Assembly: GCA_021780495.1 (NCBI GenBank)
Contig: JAJXYO010000026.1
Span: 96,677-160,676 of the forward strand
Direction: 5' to 3'
Source: Deltaproteobacteria bacterium
Lineage (GTDB): Bacteria > Desulfobacterota > Desulfuromonadia > Geobacterales > Pseudopelobacteraceae
DNA: 64,000 nt
Positions 8,307 to 16,407 of the stretch are shown one piece after another. The position numbers and the translations under genes are program-made. How positions within the stretch are numbered: the first letter of the stretch is position 1; the number at the start of each line of letters is the position of its first letter. The notes beneath the pieces were generated by a model. That model saw only the letters and a list, made by a program, of their open reading frames with translations. It was not told where the DNA came from and ran no database searches.

Positions 8307-9428
8307 ATGGAATCAGTATATCTGCTCTTTTTATTCCTGACTCTCTATCCGTATGTTTTCTACCCGCTGCTGGTGGTTGTATGGTCCAAGCGATTGGGTA
8401 AAATCTGGAAGCAAGAGCATGTAACCCCCCGGGTTTCAATAGTCATATCTGTATTTAACGAAGAGGGGGTGATACGGGAAAAGATCCAGAATGCCCTGTC
8501 TCTTGAATACCCCAAAGATTTATTGGAAATCGTGGTCGTTTCTGACGGCTCCAGCGACCGGACCAATCACATCGTTGCCTCGATAACCGATCCAAGGCTC
8601 GTGCTTCGCGCCTATCCGCAAAGAAACGGCAAGACAGCCTGTCTGAATCGGGTCATTCCTGATGCGAAGGGTGAGATACTGGTATTTACCGATGCCAATT
8701 CCATGTTCCCCCGCGACACCATCCTGAAGCTCGCGAGGAGTTTCTCCGACAGCCGGATCGGCTTGGTAACAGGATGGACAAAGTATCGGAAGGCTGGCGG
8801 CGATGAGGACACAACGGGACTGTATGCACGTTTGGAAAAGGTTATCAAGTACGGCGAAAGCCTTATTTCTTCATGTGTCGGTGCGGACGGCGCGGTCTTT
8901 GCCATGAGGAAGGCCCTGTATCGGCCGCTGAAGGAGTGCGACATCAACGATTTTGTGATCCCTTTGAACGTTATCGGTCAGGGTAAGAGGGTCGTTCTCG
9001 ATCCGGAGGTGTACTGCACGGAAAAACCTTCGGAAGGGGAAGTGAAGGAGTATCGCCGCCAGGTGCGCATAACCAACCGGTCTCTGGGCGCGATCTGGCG
9101 AAATAGAGAGTTCTTAAACCCTCTGCGTTATGGAGTGTTTGCCTTTTTCCTGTTTTCGCACAAGGTTGTGCGGTTCCTGGTTCCATTTTTCTTTGTGTGG
9201 CTGTTCTGCGCTGGGTTGATCCTCTCCAGCGAGTCGGTTGTCTATGCCGGCTTGGTTGTCGCCCAGGCTGTTTTCATCGTGGTAGGGATTTTCGGAATAC
9301 TTAAGTGTTCCGATGGGCGGGCAGTACAGTTATGCTCATTTGTCCTCTTGACCATTTACGCCCAATTGATTGGTTGGGTGCGATGGGCCACCGGCAAATC
9401 CGATGTGATATGGCAACCGGAACGCTAA
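8307..9428 (+). CDS. Membrane glycosyltransferase, GT2 (processive type)
   Basis: A 373-residue integral membrane glycosyltransferase. It has an N-terminal hydrophobic helix (residues about 2-25), a GT-A catalytic domain (VSIVISVFNEEGVI, VVVSDGSSDRT, DXD-like FTDANSMF, and EYRRQVRITNRS at the QxxRW-like position) and about three C-terminal membrane segments. The start at 8307 has GGAGAA upstream and is only 11 bases after the amidotransferase stop; the longer frame from 8241 overlaps that gene and lacks an RBS. It probably extends or secretes a polysaccharide chain. The final RRW-like motif is imperfect, so processivity is inferred. Confidence 0.85.
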   Translation: MESVYLLFLFLTLYPYVFYPLLVVVWSKRLGKIWKQEHVTPRVSIVISVFNEEGVIREKIQNALSLEYPKDLLEIVVVSDGSSDRTNHIVASITDPRLVLRAYPQRNGKTACLNRVIPDAKGEILVFTDANSMFPRDTILKLARSFSDSRIGLVTGWTKYRKAGGDEDTTGLYARLEKVIKYGESLISSCVGADGAVFAMRKALYRPLKECDINDFVIPLNVIGQGKRVVLDPEVYCTEKPSEGEVKEYRRQVRITNRSLGAIWRNREFLNPLRYGVFAFFLFSHKVVRFLVPFFFVWLFCAGLILSSESVVYAGLVVAQAVFIVVGIFGILKCSDGRAVQLCSFVLLTIYAQLIGWVRWATGKSDVIWQPER

Positions 9429-9453
9429 CCGGCTCATCACACGGGATGCCTGT

Positions 9454-10470
9454 TCATCGGACGGTTGGTCGCGGCTCCAAGCTTTGTTGGTGTCCCGGAG
9501 ACCGCCACGACTGAAGGTGCCACAGCCATCTGCCGACAGCCCGTTCGGCCCTTCTGAGAGCCCAGTGTCTGGAGCCGATATTCTTCTTGAGTTTAATGAA
9601 ATAGCCGTACGGTTTTCCGTACAGCTCTACTTCGTTTTCACCGGACCCTTCCTTCTCCATAACTCCCAGGTGTTTCCAGGGCTGCCACTCGCGTGCAAGC
9701 TCTTCCAGTTGTTGCTGCGACAATTCCTCTTTATGCAATCTGATTCCTTTATTCCGGAGTTTGGGAGAGTCTACTTCTTTCAGGTGCAGATAGTTGCTGA
9801 CCGAGGCGACATCGCTGTCTGTGAGTCGCACCGGGAAATAGGGGACACAGGCGCCGCAACGATAACAGTACCGCTCCCTCTGCTCTCTAAAGGCCTCAGG
9901 ATCCTTGTCCCACCAGCCCCGTTCCACCGGATGCCCACCCGGCCCCTCAAACAAAACATCCATGGCGGCTGCTATTTCGCAAAAAAAGGCGCCCTTTGGA
10001 TTGACTGAGGCGGACCATTTCATGTTGACCCAGCAATTATCCACCAGTTGCCTGACCAGGTTCCGATCTTCAATAATGTCACTGATACTGAGCAACATCG
10101 GATGATGTTTCTGGGTTGAATCGTTATGGTTGTTGAAGTGGATGTTTCCACCGAAGGTTTTTCGGATAACCTGCCGGTAGGTGTCCCAGTTGTATCCGGA
10201 GGTCCAGAGATACCTCTTTTCCGGTGGAAGCATCTGTTTCATCATACGGCAGATTTCCATGAAACCCGGATGCTTCAGCGGCTCCCCACCCATGATTCCG
10301 ATTACTCCAGGAAAATCGCGCAGTGAATCTATGGCTTTTTCCACCTGATCCAGATCCATGAAATACGTGTTCCGATAATGTCCTACAAAGCGTGAGCAGT
10401 TGGTGCATTCACGCTCGCAAGAATTGGTAACCTCTATCTGGATAACACTCTTATCACGTATGGCAAACAT
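9454..10470 (-). CDS. Radical SAM protein with C-terminal cysteine cluster
   Basis: A 338-residue protein with the 4Fe-4S/SAM motif CERECTNC (C-x3-C-x2-C, residues 18-25) and IMGGEPLKHPGF, the GGEP element of radical SAM enzymes. A second Cys-rich segment (CEIAAAMD at about residue 162, then CYRCGACVP at about 195) resembles a SPASM/twitch-like auxiliary cluster. The C-terminus is basic. It stands alone on the minus strand, convergent with the GT2 gene and divergent from the repeat-protein genes. No precursor peptide or partner gene is evident within the window. The substrate is unknown; peptide or glycan modification are the usual roles of such proteins. Confidence 0.82.
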   Translation of the reverse strand: MFAIRDKSVIQIEVTNSCERECTNCSRFVGHYRNTYFMDLDQVEKAIDSLRDFPGVIGIMGGEPLKHPGFMEICRMMKQMLPPEKRYLWTSGYNWDTYRQVIRKTFGGNIHFNNHNDSTQKHHPMLLSISDIIEDRNLVRQLVDNCWVNMKWSASVNPKGAFFCEIAAAMDVLFEGPGGHPVERGWWDKDPEAFREQRERYCYRCGACVPYFPVRLTDSDVASVSNYLHLKEVDSPKLRNKGIRLHKEELSQQQLEELAREWQPWKHLGVMEKEGSGENEVELYGKPYGYFIKLKKNIGSRHWALRRAERAVGRWLWHLQSWRSPGHQQSLEPRPTVR

Positions 10471-10867
10471 GGCGACCTCCCTTCAGACGTATTAAACAGA
10501 ATACTAAACGCATTATATATGCCAACGACTATGCCTTAATAATTAGTGTGTTAGAAGCCATTGTTGATTAATGGCAATGTTATATAAAAGTTGGGTTTGC
10601 GGGACGAGGTGGAAATAAAGGTAAAATAATCAGTAAGATAAGAGACGTGTTAAAAAAATTATGTAGTTATGTTTTTTTACGGAATAGTTGAGCCGATCCT
10701 TCACACGTCAAGTCGAGCAACTTTTGCTTCAGCCGAGTACACCAAGTGATATTTTATTTTTATGTGCGCCGGATCACATAATCCGCTGATATTTGCCGAA
10801 CGTACGTCACTGTAAGTTCATTGTTAATTCGATTTCACAAAGTTTTAACGAGAATGCTTGCTGTCCG
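10471..10867. other. Divergent intergenic region, no gene recognised
   Basis: The AT-rich spacer between the radical SAM gene and the regulated leader at 10868. It must hold the minus-strand promoter of the radical SAM gene, but no clear hexamers were identified. No small open frame with an RBS was found. Confidence 0.5.
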
Positions 10868-10881
10868 GTGATGCGCATCAC
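10868..10881 (+). promoter_or_regulatory. CRP/FNR-like palindromic operator, copy 1
   Basis: GTGATGCGCATCAC is a perfect 14-bp palindrome matching the CRP-type core GTGA-N6-TCAC. Its centre is 41.5 bases before a plausible start near 10916, with a weak -10-like GATAGT at 10904. That is the class II activator geometry. Cognate regulator and start point are inferred. Confidence 0.5.
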
Positions 10882-10925
10882 ATCAATTAATCTCGTAGTG
10901 ACCGATAGTTTAAACACAAGAAGCA

Positions 10926-11026
10926 CTGTTTCCGAAGAGGTAAACCTGGGGTAACCCGGGGGCACAAAGCTACGGGTCCTGAGAAATTTCCGGAAAATCA
11001 GGATAGCCGGGTTGGCGAAGGAACAG
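10926..11026 (+). promoter_or_regulatory. GEMM riboswitch, c-di-GMP-I type, copy 1
   Basis: The core is GGTAAACC, then P2 CCTGGG-GTAA-CCCGGG with a GNRA loop, then GGCACAAAGC, then P3 CGGGTCCTGA pairing with TCAGGATAGCCGGG, then TTGGC. P1 is CTGTTTCC (10926-10933) with GGAACAG (11020-11026). A G occupies the place equivalent to G20 of the V. cholerae Vc2 aptamer, which favours c-di-GMP. P1 shares GAACAG with the following terminator stem, implying an ON switch: ligand-stabilised P1 would block termination. Ligand and direction are inferred. Confidence 0.85.
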
Positions 11027-11075
11027 GTTCCCTGGTAGTTGATTTTGACTACGGCGGACTGAGTTCTTTTTTTTT
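11021..11075 (+). terminator. Riboswitch expression-platform terminator, copy 1
   Basis: An imperfect stem from GAACAG (11021) through GTAGT/ACTAC around a TGATTTTG loop to CTGAGTTC, followed by nine T (11067-11075). The 5' arm overlaps the 3' strand of aptamer P1, so the two structures are mutually exclusive. The stem has mismatches and bulges. Confidence 0.6.
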
Positions 11076-11142
11076 GCTCAAAACGTGTTGAAGAGAGCAA
11101 TCAAAAAAACAGTTAATCGCCAACAAGTAAAGGAGCCCGTTT

Positions 11143-13908
11143 ATGAAATGCCGCATCCTCAGGACACTGATCGTTACGTGTATACTCAGCATGGCACTAG
11201 CCACAGTCAGCCAGGCAAGGGACGTAACCTTGCAGTGGGACCCGGAAACAGACCCGTCTGTCACCGGGTATAAAATCTATTACAATGCCGACTCCGCAGC
11301 TCAACCATTCAGCGGGACCGGATCGCTGCAGGGCGCGTCACCAATCGATGTAAAGACATTGACAAGCTCGGTCGTGAGCGGACTTGATCCCAACCGGTCC
11401 TATTATTTCGCCGTTACGGCTTACAATAGCTCAGGGGTGGAAAGTTCCTATTCCAACATCGCGAGTGTTGCCGAGGCTGTACCGCCGACCGTAGCGATTA
11501 CCTCGCCCGCATCAAATGCCACCGTAAGCGGGCCGGTTTCTGTCAGCGCCAGCGCAACTGATAATGTCGGCGTAACAAAGGTAGAGTTCTATCTGAACGG
11601 CATTCTCAAGGCCACGGATACCTCGACTCCGTACGTGTATGCCTTGAGTACCACTGCGCTTGCTTCCGGGACATACACCCTGATGGCCAAGGCCTATGAC
11701 GCAGCTGGCAATGTCGGCCAGTCGAGTGACGTATCTGTTGTGGTTGTCAATGATACCACCGCTCCAACCGTGTCTTTAAGCGCACCTGTCAACAACGCTA
11801 CCGTAAGCGGGACAACAACCATATCAGCCAGCGCCAGTGACAACGTTGGTGTCAGCAAGGTTGAATTCTACAGTAATGGCGCCCTGCTCTACGCAACCAA
11901 TGTGTCTCCGTTCAGCTACAGCTGGAATACGACAACAGTCGCTAACGGCAATTACACCCTGATTGCCAAGGCTTATGACAGTACCGGCAATGTGGCCCAG
12001 TCTGCAAATGTCCTGGTAACCGTCAATAATCCGGTGACCGACACGACCGTTCCGGTCGCCTCTGTAACCGCCCCGGCCAATAATGCAACCGTCAGCGGAG
12101 CCATCGCCGTTACTGCCGCTGCCTCGGACAACGTGGGCGTCAGCAAGGTCGAATTCTACGTCAATAGTATTCTTGTCGCCACTGATAGCGCTGCTCCCTA
12201 CAGCTATAACTGGGATACCGCCTTGGTGGCAAACGGCAGCAATACCTTGAGAGCCATTGCCTACGATGCGGCCGGCAACATCGGTCAATCAGCAACCGTG
12301 ACCGTAACGGTGAATAATCCCGTGCTTCCCGCAAGTCCGGCCAGCTCCATCTGGGCCGCTACGACGGTTCCCTCCGTCGCGGATTCCGGGCCGGACAGCC
12401 CGGTGGAGCTCGGCGTAAGATTCCGCTCCGACAGCGCCGGCTATATCAGCGGCATCCGCTTCTATAAGGCCAGCACAAATACCGGTACCCACGCCGGCAA
12501 CCTGTGGGACAATACTGGAAAGCTTCTCGCGACGGCAACATTCACCAATGAGACCGCTTCCGGCTGGCAGCAGGTGAATTTCTCAACGCCGGTGGCAATC
12601 GCTGCCAACACGGTCTACGTGGCCTCCTACCATACCAACTCCGGGCATTATAGTGATACCCAGAACTATTTCTCGGGCACGGGCGTGGACAATCCTCCGC
12701 TGCATGCCTTGGCAGACGGGACATCGGGTTTCAGCGGCACCTATGCTTACGGTTCCACCAGCAGCTTCCCCAACCAGGGCTGGAACAGCTCCAATTACTG
12801 GGTAGATGTGGCGTTCACCGCTGCCGCACCGGCCGATACTATCGCTCCAACCGTTGTGATCACCTCTCCCGCCGCCAGCGCCACTGTCAGCAGCTCAGTA
12901 ACAGTCACCGCCACCGCTAGCGACAATGTAGGGGTCCGTAAGGTAGAGTTTTATGTCAACGGTGTGCTTCAGGCTACTGATGCTGCTTCCCCGTACACAT
13001 TTACGTGGAATACAGCCACGCTCGTAAACGGCTCTTACATCCTTAGCGCAAAGGCTTTTGATGCAGCCGGCAACATGGGGCAATCCGCAGCAATCAGCGT
13101 CACAGTCAATAACCCGGTCGTTGATATCAGCGTACCGACTGTCTCAGTGACCGCACCGGTTAATGGCGCAACAGTCAGCGGAACCGTTTCCATCACCGCT
13201 GCTGCCTCCGACAATGTGGGCATCAGCAAGGTGGAGTTCTACCTCAATGGTGCTCTTCTGGCTACCGATAACGCTACACCTTATAGCTTTGGCTGGAGTA
13301 CAACCTCGGTTGTTAATGGGGTCTACAGCCTGGTTGTCAAGGCCTATGACGCGGCCGGCAATGTTGGCACAAGCAGCGCCGTTGCACTCACGGTTTCCAA
13401 CCCTGCGGTGACTCCGGCAACTTCAGCTACCATCTGGGCTGCTTCAGTTGTCCCATCCGTTGTGGATTCCGGTCCGGATAGCGCCGTGGAGCTGGGGGTT
13501 AAAATCAGATCCGATGTGAAGGGGTATATCACCGGCATTCGCTTCTACAAGGCTTCTACCAATACCGGCTCACACGTTGCCAACCTCTGGAACAGTACCG
13601 GAAAGAAACTGGCTACGGCAACCTTCAACAGCGAAACCACGTCCGGTTGGCAGCAGGTCGATTTTGCAAAACCGGTCGCCATTGCGGCCAATACGGTATA
13701 TGTCGCTTCTTACCATACCAACGTAGGTCACTACAGCAGCAGCCTGAATTACTTTGCCACCAGGGGAGTGGATAACGGTCCGCTGCATGCCCTGGCCAAC
13801 GGAGTGTCCGGGGCTAACTGCGTATATGCGTACGGCACATCCAGCTCGTTTCCTACGCAGGGGTATCTGAGCAGCAACTATTGGGTAGATGTAGTTTTTA
13901 AACCATGA
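11143..13908 (+). CDS. Exported FnIII / Ig-like (Big_7) / DUF4082 repeat protein, long paralogue
   Basis: A 921-residue secreted protein. The signal peptide is residues 1-26 (SMALATVSQA-RDV). Order of domains: fibronectin type III (about 27-110); three Ig-like Big_7-type repeats (about 112-396, each with TVSG...ASDNVGVSKVEFYxNG...YDAAGN); DUF4082 (about 400-562, SGIRFYKASTNTGTH, VYVASYHTNSGHYS); two more Ig-like repeats (about 565-757); and a second DUF4082 (about 765-921). Likely an extracellular adhesin or matrix protein; no catalytic motif is visible. The RBS AAAGGAG is 7 bases from the ATG. It lies behind a CRP-like site and a GEMM riboswitch. Its first 568 codons are identical to those of the gene at 14363. 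Confidence 0.85.
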   Translation: MKCRILRTLIVTCILSMALATVSQARDVTLQWDPETDPSVTGYKIYYNADSAAQPFSGTGSLQGASPIDVKTLTSSVVSGLDPNRSYYFAVTAYNSSGVESSYSNIASVAEAVPPTVAITSPASNATVSGPVSVSASATDNVGVTKVEFYLNGILKATDTSTPYVYALSTTALASGTYTLMAKAYDAAGNVGQSSDVSVVVVNDTTAPTVSLSAPVNNATVSGTTTISASASDNVGVSKVEFYSNGALLYATNVSPFSYSWNTTTVANGNYTLIAKAYDSTGNVAQSANVLVTVNNPVTDTTVPVASVTAPANNATVSGAIAVTAAASDNVGVSKVEFYVNSILVATDSAAPYSYNWDTALVANGSNTLRAIAYDAAGNIGQSATVTVTVNNPVLPASPASSIWAATTVPSVADSGPDSPVELGVRFRSDSAGYISGIRFYKASTNTGTHAGNLWDNTGKLLATATFTNETASGWQQVNFSTPVAIAANTVYVASYHTNSGHYSDTQNYFSGTGVDNPPLHALADGTSGFSGTYAYGSTSSFPNQGWNSSNYWVDVAFTAAAPADTIAPTVVITSPAASATVSSSVTVTATASDNVGVRKVEFYVNGVLQATDAASPYTFTWNTATLVNGSYILSAKAFDAAGNMGQSAAISVTVNNPVVDISVPTVSVTAPVNGATVSGTVSITAAASDNVGISKVEFYLNGALLATDNATPYSFGWSTTSVVNGVYSLVVKAYDAAGNVGTSSAVALTVSNPAVTPATSATIWAASVVPSVVDSGPDSAVELGVKIRSDVKGYITGIRFYKASTNTGSHVANLWNSTGKKLATATFNSETTSGWQQVDFAKPVAIAANTVYVASYHTNVGHYSSSLNYFATRGVDNGPLHALANGVSGANCVYAYGTSSSFPTQGYLSSNYWVDVVFKP

Positions 13909-13938
13909 AATACCTATCTATTCTATTGTGATTACTTC

Positions 13939-13967
13939 AGCTGCCCTCTGTATTTTAGAGGGCAGCT
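13939..13967 (+). terminator. Perfect hairpin after the long repeat-protein gene
   Basis: AGCTGCCCTCT and AGAGGGCAGCT form an 11-bp perfect stem with loop GTATTTT, 30 bases after the stop. There is no T-run afterwards, so termination on the plus strand may be partial. The stem sequence resembles the terminator of the paralogue at 16369. Confidence 0.6.
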
Positions 13968-14087
13968 ATCCGTTATGAGGACCTGATGATTCCCGTGCAC
14001 GCTCCCTCAGGGTTCTCAGGCTCTGGAGGAGCGGAAACCCTATCTGGAGCAGCATTAGCAATAAATAATGGAACGGGTTGCGGTTCG

Positions 14088-14101
14088 GTGATGCACATCA
14101 C
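14088..14101 (+). promoter_or_regulatory. CRP/FNR-like operator, copy 2 (imperfect)
   Basis: GTGATGCACATCAC corresponds to the perfect palindrome at 10868 with one substitution in the N6 spacer (G to A), leaving GTGA-N6-TCAC intact. It lies upstream of the identical block, so the two promoters differ slightly while their riboswitches do not. Confidence 0.45.
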
Positions 14102-14145
14102 ATTAATTAATGTCGTATTGACCGATAGTTTAAACACAAGAAGCA

Positions 14146-14246
14146 CTGTTTCCGAAGAGGTAAACCTGGGGTAACCCGGGGGCACAAAGCTACGGGTCCT
14201 GAGAAATTTCCGGAAAATCAGGATAGCCGGGTTGGCGAAGGAACAG
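14146..14246 (+). promoter_or_regulatory. GEMM riboswitch, c-di-GMP-I type, copy 2
   Basis: Identical to the aptamer at 10926-11026: same P1, GTAA-capped P2, GGCACAAAGC core and P3. It controls the shorter paralogue at 14363, so both genes should answer the same ligand. Confidence 0.85.
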
Positions 14247-14295
14247 GTTCCCTGGTAGTTGATTTTGACTACGGCGGACTGAGTTCTTTTTTTTT
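14241..14295 (+). terminator. Riboswitch expression-platform terminator, copy 2
   Basis: Same imperfect stem and nine-T run (14287-14295) as copy 1, overlapping the aptamer P1 strand. Confidence 0.6.
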
Positions 14296-14362
14296 GCTCA
14301 AAACGTGTTGAAGAGAGCAATCAAAAAAACAGTTAATCGCCAACAAGTAAAGGAGCCCGTTT

Positions 14363-16342
14363 ATGAAATGCCGCATCCTCAGGACACTGATCGTTACGTG
14401 TATACTCAGCATGGCACTAGCCACAGTCAGCCAGGCAAGGGACGTAACCTTGCAGTGGGACCCGGAAACAGACCCGTCTGTCACCGGGTATAAAATCTAT
14501 TACAATGCCGACTCCGCAGCTCAACCATTCAGCGGGACCGGATCGCTGCAGGGCGCGTCACCAATCGATGTAAAGACATTGACAAGCTCGGTCGTGAGCG
14601 GACTTGATCCCAACCGGTCCTATTATTTCGCCGTTACGGCTTACAATAGCTCAGGGGTGGAAAGTTCCTATTCCAACATCGCGAGTGTTGCCGAGGCTGT
14701 ACCGCCGACCGTAGCGATTACCTCGCCCGCATCAAATGCCACCGTAAGCGGGCCGGTTTCTGTCAGCGCCAGCGCAACTGATAATGTCGGCGTAACAAAG
14801 GTAGAGTTCTATCTGAACGGCATTCTCAAGGCCACGGATACCTCGACTCCGTACGTGTATGCCTTGAGTACCACTGCGCTTGCTTCCGGGACATACACCC
14901 TGATGGCCAAGGCCTATGACGCAGCTGGCAATGTCGGCCAGTCGAGTGACGTATCTGTTGTGGTTGTCAATGATACCACCGCTCCAACCGTGTCTTTAAG
15001 CGCACCTGTCAACAACGCTACCGTAAGCGGGACAACAACCATATCAGCCAGCGCCAGTGACAACGTTGGTGTCAGCAAGGTTGAATTCTACAGTAATGGC
15101 GCCCTGCTCTACGCAACCAATGTGTCTCCGTTCAGCTACAGCTGGAATACGACAACAGTCGCTAACGGCAATTACACCCTGATTGCCAAGGCTTATGACA
15201 GTACCGGCAATGTGGCCCAGTCTGCAAATGTCCTGGTAACCGTCAATAATCCGGTGACCGACACGACCGTTCCGGTCGCCTCTGTAACCGCCCCGGCCAA
15301 TAATGCAACCGTCAGCGGAGCCATCGCCGTTACTGCCGCTGCCTCGGACAACGTGGGCGTCAGCAAGGTCGAATTCTACGTCAATAGTATTCTTGTCGCC
15401 ACTGATAGCGCTGCTCCCTACAGCTATAACTGGGATACCGCCTTGGTGGCAAACGGCAGCAATACCTTGAGAGCCATTGCCTACGATGCGGCCGGCAACA
15501 TCGGTCAATCAGCAACCGTGACCGTAACGGTGAATAATCCCGTGCTTCCCGCAAGTCCGGCCAGCTCCATCTGGGCCGCTACGACGGTTCCCTCCGTCGC
15601 GGATTCCGGGCCGGACAGCCCGGTGGAGCTCGGCGTAAGATTCCGCTCCGACAGCGCCGGCTATATCAGCGGCATCCGCTTCTATAAGGCCAGCACAAAT
15701 ACCGGTACCCACGCCGGCAACCTGTGGGACAATACTGGAAAGCTTCTCGCGACGGCAACATTCACCAATGAGACCGCTTCCGGCTGGCAGCAGGTGAATT
15801 TCTCAACGCCGGTGGCAATCGCTGCCAACACGGTCTACGTGGCCTCCTACCATACCAACTCCGGGCATTATAGTGATACCCAGAACTATTTCTCGGGCAC
15901 GGGCGTGGACAATCCTCCGCTGCATGCCTTGGCAGACGGGACATCGGGTTTCAGCGGCACCTATGCTTACGGTTCCACCAGCAGCTTCCCCAACCAGGGC
16001 TGGAACAGCTCCAATTACTGGGTAGATGTGGCGTTCACCGCTGCCGCACCGGCCGATACTATCGCTCCGTCAGTTCACATTACCTCTCCACTTGCCAATT
16101 CAACCATCAAGATCTCGGGAACGGTATATTTCTCCGTGCTTGCCACTGATAATGTCGCTGTCAGCAAGGTGGAATATTATGTGGACGGCGTATTGAATAA
16201 TACACTGACCGTGGCGCCGTTCAGTTACAGCGTTCCTGCAATAATTGTACAAAACGGTACCTACAATAGGGTGTATGCCAAAGCCTACGATGCAGCCGGC
16301 AATGTCACCACGTCAGCTACTATCAGGTTTAAGATCAGATAA
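14363..16342 (+). CDS. Exported FnIII / Ig-like (Big_7) / DUF4082 repeat protein, short paralogue
   Basis: A 659-residue secreted protein. Residues 1-568 are identical to the protein encoded at 11143: signal peptide, fibronectin type III, three Ig-like repeats and one DUF4082. It then ends in one divergent Ig-like repeat (about 569-659; TDNVAVSKVEYYVDG, VYAKAYDAAGNVTTS) instead of two Ig-like repeats plus a second DUF4082. The two genes therefore give the same N-terminal surface on different C-terminal ends. It carries its own CRP-like site, GEMM riboswitch and RBS, all copied, and has its own terminator. Likely extracellular; function unknown. Confidence 0.85.
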   Translation: MKCRILRTLIVTCILSMALATVSQARDVTLQWDPETDPSVTGYKIYYNADSAAQPFSGTGSLQGASPIDVKTLTSSVVSGLDPNRSYYFAVTAYNSSGVESSYSNIASVAEAVPPTVAITSPASNATVSGPVSVSASATDNVGVTKVEFYLNGILKATDTSTPYVYALSTTALASGTYTLMAKAYDAAGNVGQSSDVSVVVVNDTTAPTVSLSAPVNNATVSGTTTISASASDNVGVSKVEFYSNGALLYATNVSPFSYSWNTTTVANGNYTLIAKAYDSTGNVAQSANVLVTVNNPVTDTTVPVASVTAPANNATVSGAIAVTAAASDNVGVSKVEFYVNSILVATDSAAPYSYNWDTALVANGSNTLRAIAYDAAGNIGQSATVTVTVNNPVLPASPASSIWAATTVPSVADSGPDSPVELGVRFRSDSAGYISGIRFYKASTNTGTHAGNLWDNTGKLLATATFTNETASGWQQVNFSTPVAIAANTVYVASYHTNSGHYSDTQNYFSGTGVDNPPLHALADGTSGFSGTYAYGSTSSFPNQGWNSSNYWVDVAFTAAAPADTIAPSVHITSPLANSTIKISGTVYFSVLATDNVAVSKVEYYVDGVLNNTLTVAPFSYSVPAIIVQNGTYNRVYAKAYDAAGNVTTSATIRFKIR

Positions 16343-16368
16343 ATTTATTGGCAATCGATGTCATTGAT

Positions 16369-16407
16369 AAAGGCTGCCCTTTTACATAAGAGGGCAGCCT
16401 TTATTTT
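16369..16407 (+). terminator. Rho-independent terminator
   Basis: AAAGGCTGCCCT pairs perfectly with AGGGCAGCCTTT (12 bp) around a 10-nt loop, followed by ATTTT. It lies 26 bases after the stop of the short paralogue. The T-run is interrupted but short-range T-rich. Confidence 0.8.

Larger units (their letters stand above)
10899..12848 (+). repeat. 1950-bp direct repeat, copy 1
   Basis: This block matches 14119-16068 (offset 3220) with no difference found on reading. It covers the end of the promoter, the GEMM aptamer, its terminator, the RBS and the first 568 codons of the exported protein gene. Upstream of 10899 similarity continues but decays with substitutions. Downstream of 12848 the copies switch to different but related Ig-like domains. 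Identical interior with decayed edges suggests recent duplication or gene conversion. Confidence 0.93.
14119..16068 (+). repeat. 1950-bp direct repeat, copy 2
   Basis: Second copy of the block at 10899-12848. Recombination between the copies would remove 3220 bases and leave one chimeric gene with the first promoter and the second C-terminus. Both outer flanks are distinct, which argues against a simple assembly duplication. Confidence 0.93.

Noticed and set aside
10899..16068. Assembly artefact as explanation for the duplicated block
   Set aside because: Left flanks differ (substitutions in the promoter) and right flanks lead into different domains, so two real copies are the simpler reading, though long reads should confirm.
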